From: VXMF01 sp965203925 | GTDB taxonomy: Bacteria > Acidobacteriota > Terriglobia > Bryobacterales > UBA6623 | Assembly: GCA_965203925.1 (NCBI GenBank) | Contig: OZ241924.1 | Coordinates: forward strand, 6,572,001 to 6,636,000 | Length of the DNA stretch: 64,000 bases | Direction of reading: 5' to 3' | Part shown: in pieces, positions 29,158 through 37,472 of the stretch | Layout of the letters: every line of letters begins with the position of its first letter | Position numbering within the stretch: the first letter of the stretch is position 1 | Position numbers and translations under genes: made by a program | Notes under the pieces: model-generated | What the model saw: only the letters and a program-made list of their open reading frames with translations | What the model was told of the DNA's origin: nothing | Databases searched by the model: none

Positions 29158-29612
29158 GCTGATGACGCTCGGCAGCTTCGTCTTCGGCGTGCCCGCGGCC
29201 ACATACCAAGAGGTGCGGCGGGCCGCCGAATACCGCTGGGAGGCCTTGGAGCGGCTGGGCCGCCCCCCCCGCGCGGCAGTGGCTCGGGCCCGGCCGGGAG
29301 ACGATCTCGCTGAGCGGCGCGATCCTCCCCGTGCGCCGGCGCGCCGACAAGGAATTGGACGCCCTGCGCGCCGAAGCGCGGACGGGCGAGCCCTTGCGCC
29401 TGATGCTGGGCACGGGAGAGATCCTCGGGCTGTGGGTGGTGCGGCGCATCACCGAGACCGGCTCGCACTACCTGCCGGGCGGCGTCCCGCGCAAGGTCGA
29501 GTTCGAGGTCGAGCTGGCCTGGTACGGAGAGGACGGCGGCGACACGGCGATCGCATCCGCCGCTCCGGTGGCAACCGTGCCGCAGGCGGTGCCCTCGGAG
29601 CTGGCGAACTGA
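29148..29612 (+). pseudogene. Tail completion protein (P2 gpU-like), frameshifted
   Basis: Reading starts at ATG 29148, overlapping the tape measure stop by ten bases: MTLGSFVFGVPAATYQEV, then YRWEALERLGRPP. A run of eight C (29263-29270) then throws the frame. With seven C it continues ARQWLGPGRETISLSGAILP and on to ELDALRAEARTGEPLRL and PRKVEFEVELAWYG. These are the gpU landmarks, and the repaired protein has about 154 residues. gpU caps the tail tube end. The break is a single extra C in a homopolymer. Confidence 0.8.
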
Positions 29613-29615
29613 CTG

Positions 29616-29825
29616 GTGGCGGCCTGGATCACCAGCGAGGGCGACATGCTGGACGCGGTCTGCCGACTGCACTACGGCCCCCTGCCGGGAGCCGTCGAGG
29701 CCGTGCTGGAAGCGAACCCCGGCCTGGCCCGCCGGGGTCCAGTGCTGCCCGCCGGCGTGCGCATCGAGCTGCCGGACCTGGAGGAAACGCCTCCCGAGAG
29801 CGGCACCGTGAGGCTGTGGGACTGA
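29616..29825 (+). CDS. Tail protein gpX (LysM-like, P2 type)
   Basis: The 69-residue protein from GTG 29616 begins three bases after the gpU stop. It has the gpX/LysM-like pattern: EGDMLDAVCRLHYG, then VLEANPGLARRGPVLPAG, then RIELPDL. P2-family gpX links the tail tube end to the baseplate hub. Size and position between U and D are as expected. The frame is intact. Confidence 0.75.
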   Translation: MAAWITSEGDMLDAVCRLHYGPLPGAVEAVLEANPGLARRGPVLPAGVRIELPDLEETPPESGTVRLWD

Positions 29826-29826
29826 C

Positions 29827-30849
29827 ATGCGGCCTGTCTGGAAAGTAGTCGTCGACGGCCGCCAGAACGCCACTGCGGCGATCCGGGACCGCTTCCTGTC
29901 GCTGAGGGTCACAGACGAAGCCGGCCGCGAATCCGACAGCTGTGAGTTGCGCCTCGACGACCGCGGAGGCGCGATCGAGCAGCCCCGCCGGGGCGCGACA
30001 TTGGAGGTGTCGCTCGGATACGAGGACCGGGACGTCACGGTCGTCGGCGCGTATGTCGTCGACGAGATTGCGTTCGCCGGACCCCCGCAGACCTTGGTGG
30101 TGCGCGCCAAGGCGGCCGACATGCAGGGCGGCCTCAAGGCGCAGCAGACCCGCTCTTGGGAAGACGTGACGTTAGGCGCGCTCGTCGGCCGGCTCGCGGC
30201 CGACCACGGCCTGGAGGCCCGTGTCGGCAGCTCCCTGCGCACGGTGCGGATCCCGCACCTCGACCAGACCGAAGAGTCGGACCTGCACCTGCTGACCCGA
30301 CTCGCGGGGGACTACGACGCCGTGGCGAAGCCGACCGGGGGACACCTGCTGTTCGTGCCCAGATGGCAGTCCGCGAGCGCCACCGGCAAGCCCATGCCGA
30401 GCGTCGCAGTGCGCCCCGTGGACACCAGCTCTTGGAGCGTCACGATCGCCGACCGGCCCAAGTACGGCTCCGTCCGAGCGCATTGGCACGACGCGGCTTC
30501 CGGCGAACGCAAGGCCGAGACCGCCGGCTCCGACGATCCCGCCTTCACGCTGTGGCGCTCCTACGCCACCGCGGCCGAGGCGCGCCACGCGGCCCGCTCG
30601 ATGCTGGCCCGGCTGGCTGCCGGCACTCGCCGCCTCATCCTCGACCTGGCCCCCGGCCAGCCCGCCGTGGCGGCCGAGGAGGAGCTGCGGCTGGCCGGGT
30701 TCCGGGACGGCGTCGACGGGTCCTGGACGTGCCAGCGCGCCGTCCACACGCTGGACTCGCGGGGCTATCGGACCCGGGCCGAAGGGGTTGTCGGGCCGAC
30801 GCGAGAACGGGCTTCACAGCCCCTTCGAAGACCGTCTACGGCCCCTTAA
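29827..30849 (+). CDS. Baseplate hub protein gpD (P2 late control D-like)
   Basis: The 340-residue protein has the gpD/gp27-hub layout: VVVDGRQNATAAIRDRFLSL, then DEAGRESDSCELRLDD, then VEVSLGY-like LEVSLGYEDRDVTVVGAYVV. The middle has WEDVTLGALVGRLAADHGLE and DLHLLTRLAGDYDAVAKPTG. gpD forms the central hub to which the spike binds. It begins one base after the gpX stop. It is the last recognisable phage gene; no ogr, int or lysis genes follow. Confidence 0.85.
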   Translation: MRPVWKVVVDGRQNATAAIRDRFLSLRVTDEAGRESDSCELRLDDRGGAIEQPRRGATLEVSLGYEDRDVTVVGAYVVDEIAFAGPPQTLVVRAKAADMQGGLKAQQTRSWEDVTLGALVGRLAADHGLEARVGSSLRTVRIPHLDQTEESDLHLLTRLAGDYDAVAKPTGGHLLFVPRWQSASATGKPMPSVAVRPVDTSSWSVTIADRPKYGSVRAHWHDAASGERKAETAGSDDPAFTLWRSYATAAEARHAARSMLARLAAGTRRLILDLAPGQPAVAAEEELRLAGFRDGVDGSWTCQRAVHTLDSRGYRTRAEGVVGPTRERASQPLRRPSTAP

Positions 30850-31434
30850 AACGCCCCGCCCGCCCCTGTTGTGCGCGCCGTCGACCTACTACATGTTGTG
30901 GTGTGGCTTTTCTGCCACAGATCCCGCTTTCCGGGCCCGGGATCCAATTCAGCTTGCTCGGAGATCCAATTCAGCTTGCTCCGTACAGCCACCCGAACTT
31001 CGATGTCGAGCGCATGTGGTTTCCGAGAATTGTGGCCGGTCCGGAATGGCCGACGCGTGGTGGGATCTGGGGCTCGTGTCGCTGTCGTCAGCGGGGCTTG
31101 CACTGTGGTCCTTCGGAACTGCGGCGGCACCCTCCCGGGCGGGACTGCGTATGGGCCTGGCAGTGGCCCGGACGGGCTCGGGGCACGGAGCGGCCGGGAC
31201 CGGCGCCGTTGGGCGCAGCGGGCCGATGCTAGCAGATGCGACAAGGGAGGCGGAGCGGCTGTGCCACTGTGTGACAAGAAGAGTCACGATGGCTGGCTAA
31301 GGATGACAATCGACTTGCGAGTCCGCCGCGCGCTTGAGAACGACGCTTGTTCGTTCCCGGCTGCTTGTGGGGAATTGGCACAGTCCATGGCCGGTGTGGC
31401 GCACCTGCGGCCCGCGCCTGCGGCCACCTCTCGG
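30850..31434. other. Intergenic with a 19-base tandem repeat
   Basis: I see no gene. The main feature is the tandem repeat at 30941-30981, which may be the end of an insertion sequence. Confidence 0.5.
30941..30981 (+). repeat. Tandem 19-base repeat, IS21-end-like
   Basis: GATCCAATTCAGCTTGCTC occurs at 30941-30959 and again at 30963-30981, a period of 22. Multiple short direct repeats at each end are typical of IS21-family elements, and this sequence looks like one, but no IstA/IstB gene is present. It lies just after the last tail gene, so it may mark the right break of the prophage. Confidence 0.45.
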
Positions 31435-33054
31435 TCACATGCCCCACACTGTAATCGGGGACTGGTCCGGCTGAGGGTCCTTCCGGAACACGCGTTCTTC
31501 CCACGACCGCCCCGGCCTCATGTCGAAGACCACCAAGTGCCCAGACTGGGTGCCGCAGCGGTCCATGTACCAGGCCGTCTGCTGCAGACCCTCGCGGATC
31601 ACGCGCTGCAGCCCGGATTTCTCGCCGACCACCTTGCACTCGATAACGTGCTTGCTCGCAAGGGACGCCAACGGCTGCCCGGGCAGCGGCCATTCAATGA
31701 GCAGGTCCGTTCGACCGCGGGCGACCGCATACTCCCTAGTTATTCGGCCGCCGCTGTTTAGCACTCGCTGCAGGTAGGCATGCAATACGAGCTGAGGGCC
31801 AGCCTCCCTGTGCCCGTACCTGTCTACCCAGGACTCCGAATGCTGCCTGAAGTAGTCCTGGAACGCGGTTAGCAGTCGACTTGCGTCTAAGCTCCCGTCG
31901 TCGCGGACATACCAAGCGGGGGAAACCAGGCTCTCGAGTTCCGACTGCTGGGCCACCGTCAGCTCGCGGGGAATGACCTCTGCATAGATCGGGTTCGCCA
32001 TGCGCACCTGGCCTTGGGCCGCGACCAACCCAAGGTCGCGGACATATTCCAGATCGAGGTGGGAGTAGCCGGCATTGACGGACCCGCCGAGCATCGGCAA
32101 GACCACCCGCCGGACACGCTCCTCCCTTAGCTGGTTGGCCAGTTGGTCGAGGTGGGTGACGCGGTTGATGACGAGGGTCTCCTTGGCACGATCGATTGCG
32201 GCAACCCCTATGGGCCGGCGGCGGTCCCGGCCGGCCTTGTCCCTGAAACAGGCCTGGTACGCCAGTGCGTTGACCAGCCAAGGTTGGCCCCGGGTGAGTT
32301 CCCAGATCCTTGACACCGCACCTGCGACAAACTCTTGGCCGGTTTCAGCGGTGTGCTGGCCCAGCAGGGAGCGGGCCTCCCGTTGAGTAAAGTCTCCCAG
32401 CCGTAGGGACTCTGCCTTAATGTTGAAGGCACTGCCGCCGCTGACGTTGGTACCTTCAGAGCTGGAGTAGATGCGGTAGTCGCGCACGTCACGCACGCCG
32501 CACAGGATCACTGTTTGGGGGAATCCGCGCGGCCTCCGATCGTAGCCCGCCCTCAGCTGCCTCAGCACAGAGATTAGCGAGTCGCCCACGAGTGTGTCGA
32601 TCTCGTCGATCAGAAGCACCAGGGGCTTCTCAGAAGCCCTCGCCCACTGAGCGAGAGTCACGTTTAGCGCACCGTGGCCGCCGTGTTCTTCCAGTGCGCG
32701 TAGGCGAACATCCCTGACGAACGTGTCTTGGAGAACCGTCTCCGCCCGCTCTGCAATCTGCCCTAGGACTACCCGGATCGCCTCCGGCACGTCTTCTCGT
32801 GCGGTCTGGCCAACCTCGAAGTTGACGTATACGCAGCTACACTCGCCCGCTGCGTTGAGCCTGTCCGCGAGGGCCAAGAGCGTCGACGTCTTGCCGGTCT
32901 GCCGGGGGGCGTGGAAGATGAAGTACTTCTTCCAACGGATCAAGCGCAGAATCTCGTCTAAGTCCACGCGGTCCAGAGCAGGGATGCAGTAGTGGTCGCT
33001 GGGATCGACCGGGCCTTCAGTGTTGAAGTACCGCACGCACCGTGAGTATGGCAC
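31435..33054 (-). CDS. AAA ATPase fused to PD-(D/E)XK-like nuclease
   Basis: The 539-residue protein has a Walker A motif APRQTGKTS (residues 49-57) and Walker B VLLIDEID (about residue 148), followed by a winged-helix-like region (LTRGQPWLVNALAYQ). The C-terminal part has RTDLLIEWP and KHVIECKVV, the D...ExK of a restriction-type nuclease fold. The layout fits the predicted AAA-ATPase/PD-(D/E)XK family seen in mobile and defence-rich regions, whose role is not settled. It stands alone on the minus strand, next to the phage fragment. No partner toxin or methylase is visible. Confidence 0.75.
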   Translation of the reverse strand: MPYSRCVRYFNTEGPVDPSDHYCIPALDRVDLDEILRLIRWKKYFIFHAPRQTGKTSTLLALADRLNAAGECSCVYVNFEVGQTAREDVPEAIRVVLGQIAERAETVLQDTFVRDVRLRALEEHGGHGALNVTLAQWARASEKPLVLLIDEIDTLVGDSLISVLRQLRAGYDRRPRGFPQTVILCGVRDVRDYRIYSSSEGTNVSGGSAFNIKAESLRLGDFTQREARSLLGQHTAETGQEFVAGAVSRIWELTRGQPWLVNALAYQACFRDKAGRDRRRPIGVAAIDRAKETLVINRVTHLDQLANQLREERVRRVVLPMLGGSVNAGYSHLDLEYVRDLGLVAAQGQVRMANPIYAEVIPRELTVAQQSELESLVSPAWYVRDDGSLDASRLLTAFQDYFRQHSESWVDRYGHREAGPQLVLHAYLQRVLNSGGRITREYAVARGRTDLLIEWPLPGQPLASLASKHVIECKVVGEKSGLQRVIREGLQQTAWYMDRCGTQSGHLVVFDMRPGRSWEERVFRKDPQPDQSPITVWGM

Positions 33055-33243
33055 TCAGACTGGCTAGTCCTTGGCCCGACGCTTGTGAGGAGCGAGCTTG
33101 GGGGCGCACCCCGCAACGCGCGCCTGCCAAGGGGTCTCTGCTGGCGGTGCGTGTGGCCGAGATTTGGGTCACATGCCACATTCGCTCCCAGCGAACTCCG
33201 GAAAGAAGGCCCACAAGCGCCCGTTCAACCCGGCCAGAATGGC

Positions 33244-33762
33244 TCACTCCCGATTCTCGAGCATGAGATTGTTCACGACCGAGAACACTCCGCTTACGCC
33301 GTTTGCCTGCACTTCGGCGATGTTGCTTTCCCCGCCGTTGTTCACGACGCCCTCCAGCGTCACGTTACCGTTCTGCACAATGATGTGAATTGGCGGTACG
33401 GACCGGTAGGCGTACCGGCTCAATGCCGGATGGTTGTAGATCGCCCCGAAGACAGCCCTTCTGATCCGATCGTCGTTGGGCGAGACCGGCAGGACCTCGA
33501 TCTGGTTGACCACTTCGGAAACGCCCTCGATTCCACTTACAACCCGCTCCGCGCCTGATCGCAAGGTCGGCCGCGTGACCTGTCCTAGGAGTGTCACCAC
33601 TTCGCCGTCGACCTTGAAAGCAAGGTTGTCGAACACGCTGTAGTAGGGCAGCATTAGGAGTTCATGGCGCACACGCCTCTCGCCGCCGTCCAAGCTGGCT
33701 GCCACGGCGCTTGTGGCGAGCAGCATGACCGATGCGACCAGCTTTGCTGTGATCCGTTTCAT
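33244..33762 (-). CDS. BON-domain exported protein (OsmY-like)
   Basis: The start at 33762 follows a strong AAGGAGG; a second ATG sits just before it. A signal peptide follows (MKRITAKLVASVMLLATSAVA). Two BON repeats then appear: VFDNLAFKVDGEVVTLLGQV ... VVNQIEV and IHIIVQNGNVTLEGVV ... GVFSVVNNL. BON proteins such as OsmY and the cores of secretins bind envelope phospholipid and respond to osmotic stress. The gene stands alone. Confidence 0.85.
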   Translation of the reverse strand: MKRITAKLVASVMLLATSAVAASLDGGERRVRHELLMLPYYSVFDNLAFKVDGEVVTLLGQVTRPTLRSGAERVVSGIEGVSEVVNQIEVLPVSPNDDRIRRAVFGAIYNHPALSRYAYRSVPPIHIIVQNGNVTLEGVVNNGGESNIAEVQANGVSGVFSVVNNLMLENRE

Positions 33763-33881
33763 CATTTCCTCCTTGATAGTTGCCGGATGCACTCTTTGAG
33801 ACGAAGGCGGGCAGGCCCTCGTTTCGATGGGGGCTAGATTGCTCAAGGCCTTGCCCTAGCGAGAATCAGCGAACTAAGCGA

Positions 33882-34560
33882 TTACCCTCGGCTCTCGGGC
33901 CATGGGTAGTGCGCTTCACCCGCACCGGGGGCCACAGGGCCCGGTGGTAGCGTCTTGTGCCAAGCGAGCAGCTGTCTCGACAGACGTCGAACAACATTCG
34001 GTTTTCGGGAACCAAGGTCATCCATCTCGCCACGAATGTTCAGTGACACTACGACGCCAGCGAGCTGACCAACGGTCGGCATCCAGTCGACTCCGCCAAT
34101 CAGGCCGGATTCCGGACCGTTGTCGCTCGAGAACACTACGAACGTGGTCTCGCCGAGGCCCAACTCATCGAGGCGGTCCAGTATCCCGCCGACCTGCTTG
34201 TCAACGTAAGTCAGGACCGAGTACCGAACTTGCAGCGACCCGTAGTGTCGGCCCCAGCGGGGCGTGAGATCGTCGTAGTCCACAAGCATCTCTGGAGTTG
34301 GGTGGAGCGGCGAATGTGGGTCGTACAGCCACGCGTTGGTGTAGAAGGGTACATCCCTGTGCCGCTCCATCAACTCGATGGCCGCATCAGCGATTCGAGC
34401 GGGGCGCTTGAAGTCACCCGACCGCCGGGCCCGGAGCGGCAATCGTCATAAGCGTCAATTTCGGATTCTTCCGGTGCCGGCGCACGCGGAACACCGCCTA
34501 GGTGCCATTTCCCGAAGTGCGCGGTAGCGTAGCCTACTTCCTTGAGGAAGCTAGTATGAC
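33882..34560 (-). pseudogene. Sulfatase relic
   Basis: Reading from 34560 downward gives FLKEVGYATAHFGKWHLGGV, the sulfatase substrate motif, in one frame. A frameshift near 34440 then leads to HRDVPFYTNAWLYDPHSPLH and TTFVVFSSDNGPESGLIGGV in another. The part between GEMDDLG and RKPNVVRRLSRQLLAWHK appears deleted, and the end LPPGPVAPGAGEAHYPWPES is the usual sulfatase C-terminus. The formylglycine-site CxPSR part is missing. It cannot be functional. It lies head-to-head with the PQQ-propeller gene. Confidence 0.7.
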
Positions 34561-34645
34561 ACCCGGGAGGATGCCGGGACCAGAACCGCTCTCCCCCCGA
34601 ATGTTCGCTGTGACCTTCCAGACGAACACTGGTACCATTTCTCCC

Positions 34646-35881
34646 ATGGCGTGGACCGCTCGCACGTTTGCACTAGCATTGTGCTTTCTCTCGATCTCGT
34701 GGGCGGAGAATTGGCCCGGTTTTCGCGGGCCCACACGACAGGGCGTTTCGTCGGAAGGTGACCTGCCACTGCACTGGGCGCCGGACAAGAACGTGCTATG
34801 GAAGACGCCAATTCCCGGGAGCGCGTGGTCGTCACCGATCGTCTGGAGAAACCGCATCTTCCTGACAACCGCCGCCAACGGTGGCTCATCCTGCCATGTG
34901 CTATCGCTCGACGCCTTGACGGGAAGGGTCCTATGGAACAAGCACGTCTTCGATCAGGAGACGCTGATGAAGAGGCGGCAGAATTCCTACGCGTCGCCGA
35001 CACCGGTCACCGACGGCCAGAGCGTTTTCGCAGTGTTCGCCGACGGCAGCATCGTTGCCGTTGATTATGACGGTAGCGTATTGTGGCAAAACCGCGACTT
35101 CGACTTCTTTTCGGAACACGGTCTCGGTGCATCGCCCATCGTCCACAAGAACCTCCTGATCATGGCGTTTGACCCTTCCAGCCGCACGCGCCGCGACGAG
35201 AAGATCGGCTGGAAGGTCCCGTGGGACGGAGCCGCCATCTGGGCTCTCGACAAGAAGACGGGCGAACTTGTGTGGGAAGCCAAGCGTGGGGCTTCGCGTC
35301 TGGCCCATGTCACACCCAATCTGATGCAAGTCGACGGAACGACGCAACTCATTTCGGCAGCGGGCGACGTGATCCAGGGTTTTGAACCGGCCACCGGCAA
35401 ACGCCTGTGGTCCGTGTACGCCCAAGGCGAAGGCGTAGTGCCCTCAATCGTTGTTGGGGGCGGCCTGGCTTACTCCATCTCGGGCTTCGAGGCGACCGCA
35501 ATCCGGGCGGTTGCTCCGGGAGGCAAGGTCTTGTGGGAGCAAACGCGCTCCGCATCGCACATACCGTCAATGATCTATGACGCTGGGCTGCTCTACAACA
35601 TTCACGAAAACGGCGTCGCTACGAGTATGGAGGCCGATACGGGCGCGGTCATCTGGCAAGAGCGCGTCGGTGGAACGCATTGGGCATCCCCTGTCCTAGC
35701 CGACGGGCGAATCTACTTCCTCTCGGAGCAGGGCGAGACCACCGTGATCCAGGCAGGTCGTGAGTACAAGGAGCTAGCTCGTAACCGCTTGGACGAGCAC
35801 ACGCAAGCATCGATGGCGGTGTCCGACGGACGCCTCTTCATCCGCACCGCAAACCACCTTTGGGCGATAGACTCAGACTAA
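34646..35881 (+). CDS. PQQ-like beta-propeller exported protein
   Basis: The start is set at ATG 34646, where the signal peptide MAWTARTFALALCFLSISWA begins; earlier starts would read through the sulfatase relic. The mature part begins ENWPGFRGPTRQGVSSEGDL, and repeats such as LDALTGRVLWNKHV, LDKKTGELVWEAKRG and MEADTGAVIWQERVGG mark PQQ-type propeller blades. Such proteins are dehydrogenase-like or scaffold proteins of the periplasm (BamB is one). No PQQ-binding catalytic site was seen. About 411 residues. Confidence 0.85.
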   Translation: MAWTARTFALALCFLSISWAENWPGFRGPTRQGVSSEGDLPLHWAPDKNVLWKTPIPGSAWSSPIVWRNRIFLTTAANGGSSCHVLSLDALTGRVLWNKHVFDQETLMKRRQNSYASPTPVTDGQSVFAVFADGSIVAVDYDGSVLWQNRDFDFFSEHGLGASPIVHKNLLIMAFDPSSRTRRDEKIGWKVPWDGAAIWALDKKTGELVWEAKRGASRLAHVTPNLMQVDGTTQLISAAGDVIQGFEPATGKRLWSVYAQGEGVVPSIVVGGGLAYSISGFEATAIRAVAPGGKVLWEQTRSASHIPSMIYDAGLLYNIHENGVATSMEADTGAVIWQERVGGTHWASPVLADGRIYFLSEQGETTVIQAGREYKELARNRLDEHTQASMAVSDGRLFIRTANHLWAIDSD

Positions 35882-36017
35882 AACTGCCAGTCCACGAATT
35901 CGAGAACGCTTAGCTGTCGAACACCGAGTCCGCTTGCACAATCCAGATGCGAGGATGCTGCCACTGCTCGGCCTCAATCGAATTCGACCGTTTCTTGGTG
36001 TGATCAGTGGCCATGAT

Positions 36018-37259
36018 TCACTCCGATCGACCTCGTTCGCAGCGACAAAATGCAACGGCCGTCAATGCGTAGACCAATGCGACCCGGACCAATTCGCTGG
36101 CTGCCACCACCTCGTTCAGCGTGTGAGCGCCCTTTGCATCCGGGCCATGAGTGATCGCGGGGATTCCCGCCCGATTGACAAACTCATGGCCATCGTCCAC
36201 GAATGGTTTTGCCCCGACAGGAAGCACGTCGCCCGTTCCAGCTGAATGGGCTGTTTGAAATGCAGTGACGAACGGATCATCGGGATTGATCCGATAGGCA
36301 TCGCGAGCTACGTGGAATCCACCCTCGATCCGAACACGATGCTGCTCGGCGACTTTCGCTAGGATTCCGCGAAACTGAGCTTCGACATCCGCGAGTGCTG
36401 TGCCCGGCAACCAGCGGCGAGTACCAGCGACATTGCATTCGATGGGCGACTGATTGTAGATCTCGCCCGCCTCAAATCGCCCGAAGAACAGGCTCTCGCG
36501 GCCAGCCATCGGATGGTTCAGCCGCTTGAGATCTCGATCGAGTTCCGCGAAGCGACGGACGATCTCGGCTCCGGCTCGGATGACGCTGGGCTGTTCGAGT
36601 CCGCCCAGCATCTCATGTATTGGTAGGCCTTCGCGGGTGATCTTGATCGTCAACACCGCCATCCCTCGACCGATTACCGGCAATGGCGATGCCAGATACT
36701 CCGGAAGCAGAACGGCATCGCCAACGTAACCCTCGTCTATCAGTCCGTTAACATGCGAGCCATCGCCCCATGGCGACTCGTGCAAGTCATGCGCAGTCAG
36801 CATGACTGCTCCATGTGTCAGCAAGCCTGTCTCGCGCAGAGCCCGCATCGCTTCGACGCACGCCGCGATACCACCCTTCATGTCTGAGCAACCGCTACCG
36901 TACAGCATGCCGTTTTCGATCCGCGGCGGAACAAACGGCAGATGCACTGTGTCGAGGTGACCGTTGTATTGCAGGGTCCTGCCGGGCATCCCGCTTGCGA
37001 ACTTCGAGACGACCGCCGGAGCGTCTGGCCAGCCAGCTTCCGGGCGTTCGACCGAGAAGCCGTCGCCACGCAGGATTTCGTCCAGCCGGTCAGACACATC
37101 TGCCGCCGATCTCGTCGGACTGGGGACTTCGATCAATCTGATGGCGGTCTCGATTAACCGATCTGCTTGAATCGCATCGGCCAGTTTTCGAACGACTTCC
37201 TTATTCACGTTGCATTCACGCGTATTGCTGCCGGACAGCATACCGGAGTTGTTTAGCAA
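36018..37259 (-). CDS. M20-family amidohydrolase/peptidase
   Basis: The 413-residue protein belongs to the M20/ArgE/DapE zinc hydrolases. The metal-binding motif YNGHLDTVHL and the metal-bridging Asp in GSGCSDMKGG are present, and the dimerisation-domain break around VIGRGMAVLTIKITREGLPI is as expected. The usual catalytic EE pair is not obvious: HDLHESPWGDGSHV stands in that region, so the metal site may be atypical. Substrate is unknown. ATG 37259 has no good Shine-Dalgarno sequence; a GTG around VNKEVV is an alternative start. Confidence 0.75.
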   Translation of the reverse strand: MLNNSGMLSGSNTRECNVNKEVVRKLADAIQADRLIETAIRLIEVPSPTRSAADVSDRLDEILRGDGFSVERPEAGWPDAPAVVSKFASGMPGRTLQYNGHLDTVHLPFVPPRIENGMLYGSGCSDMKGGIAACVEAMRALRETGLLTHGAVMLTAHDLHESPWGDGSHVNGLIDEGYVGDAVLLPEYLASPLPVIGRGMAVLTIKITREGLPIHEMLGGLEQPSVIRAGAEIVRRFAELDRDLKRLNHPMAGRESLFFGRFEAGEIYNQSPIECNVAGTRRWLPGTALADVEAQFRGILAKVAEQHRVRIEGGFHVARDAYRINPDDPFVTAFQTAHSAGTGDVLPVGAKPFVDDGHEFVNRAGIPAITHGPDAKGAHTLNEVVAASELVRVALVYALTAVAFCRCERGRSE

Positions 37260-37472
37260 GACAGGAAGAGCCCACTCCGGCCGGCCACCCAGCGCGGCTT
37301 GGTCCTGCCGGGCGCCAGCGTTCCAGCCCCAACACTGACTCGGGCCTCAAGACCGCTGGATGCAACGTATGTAACCGAAGTCTGAGGCACGCAGCATCAA
37401 GCGGGTTCGTGAGTGCCAAGATGCGGCTAGTAGCGAATCATGTTTCCGTAAGATTGGGGCGTGGCGGCGACC

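Larger units (their letters stand above)
25020..30849 (+). mobile_element. Partial P2-like contractile-tail cassette (prophage or tailocin relic)
   Basis: The genes come in P2 order: FI fragment, FII, E/E', T, U, X, D. Capsid, portal, terminase, baseplate (V, W, J, I), fibre, lysis and integrase genes are not present in the window. The left break lies inside the sheath gene about 120 bases after the ankyrin gene. Two frameshifts (genes T and U) argue for decay or for sequence error. Confidence 0.8.

Noticed and set aside
27430..29202. 590-codon open frame on the minus strand
   Set aside because: Shadow of the tape measure gene; no domain-like sequence.
27998..29848. 616-codon open frame on the plus strand
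   Set aside because: Most of it is a GC-rich shadow of the tape measure gene with Arg/Ala/Ser-rich composition. Only its tail near 29148 is real (start of gpU).
29028..30242. 404-codon open frame antisense to tail genes
   Set aside because: Shadow of gpU, gpX and gpD.
30941..30981. CRISPR-like repeat
   Set aside because: Only two units, three-base spacer; not a CRISPR array.
30871..31761. 296-codon plus-strand frame after the tail cassette
   Set aside because: Composition unlike coding sequence, runs into the AAA ATPase gene antisense, and crosses the tandem repeat.
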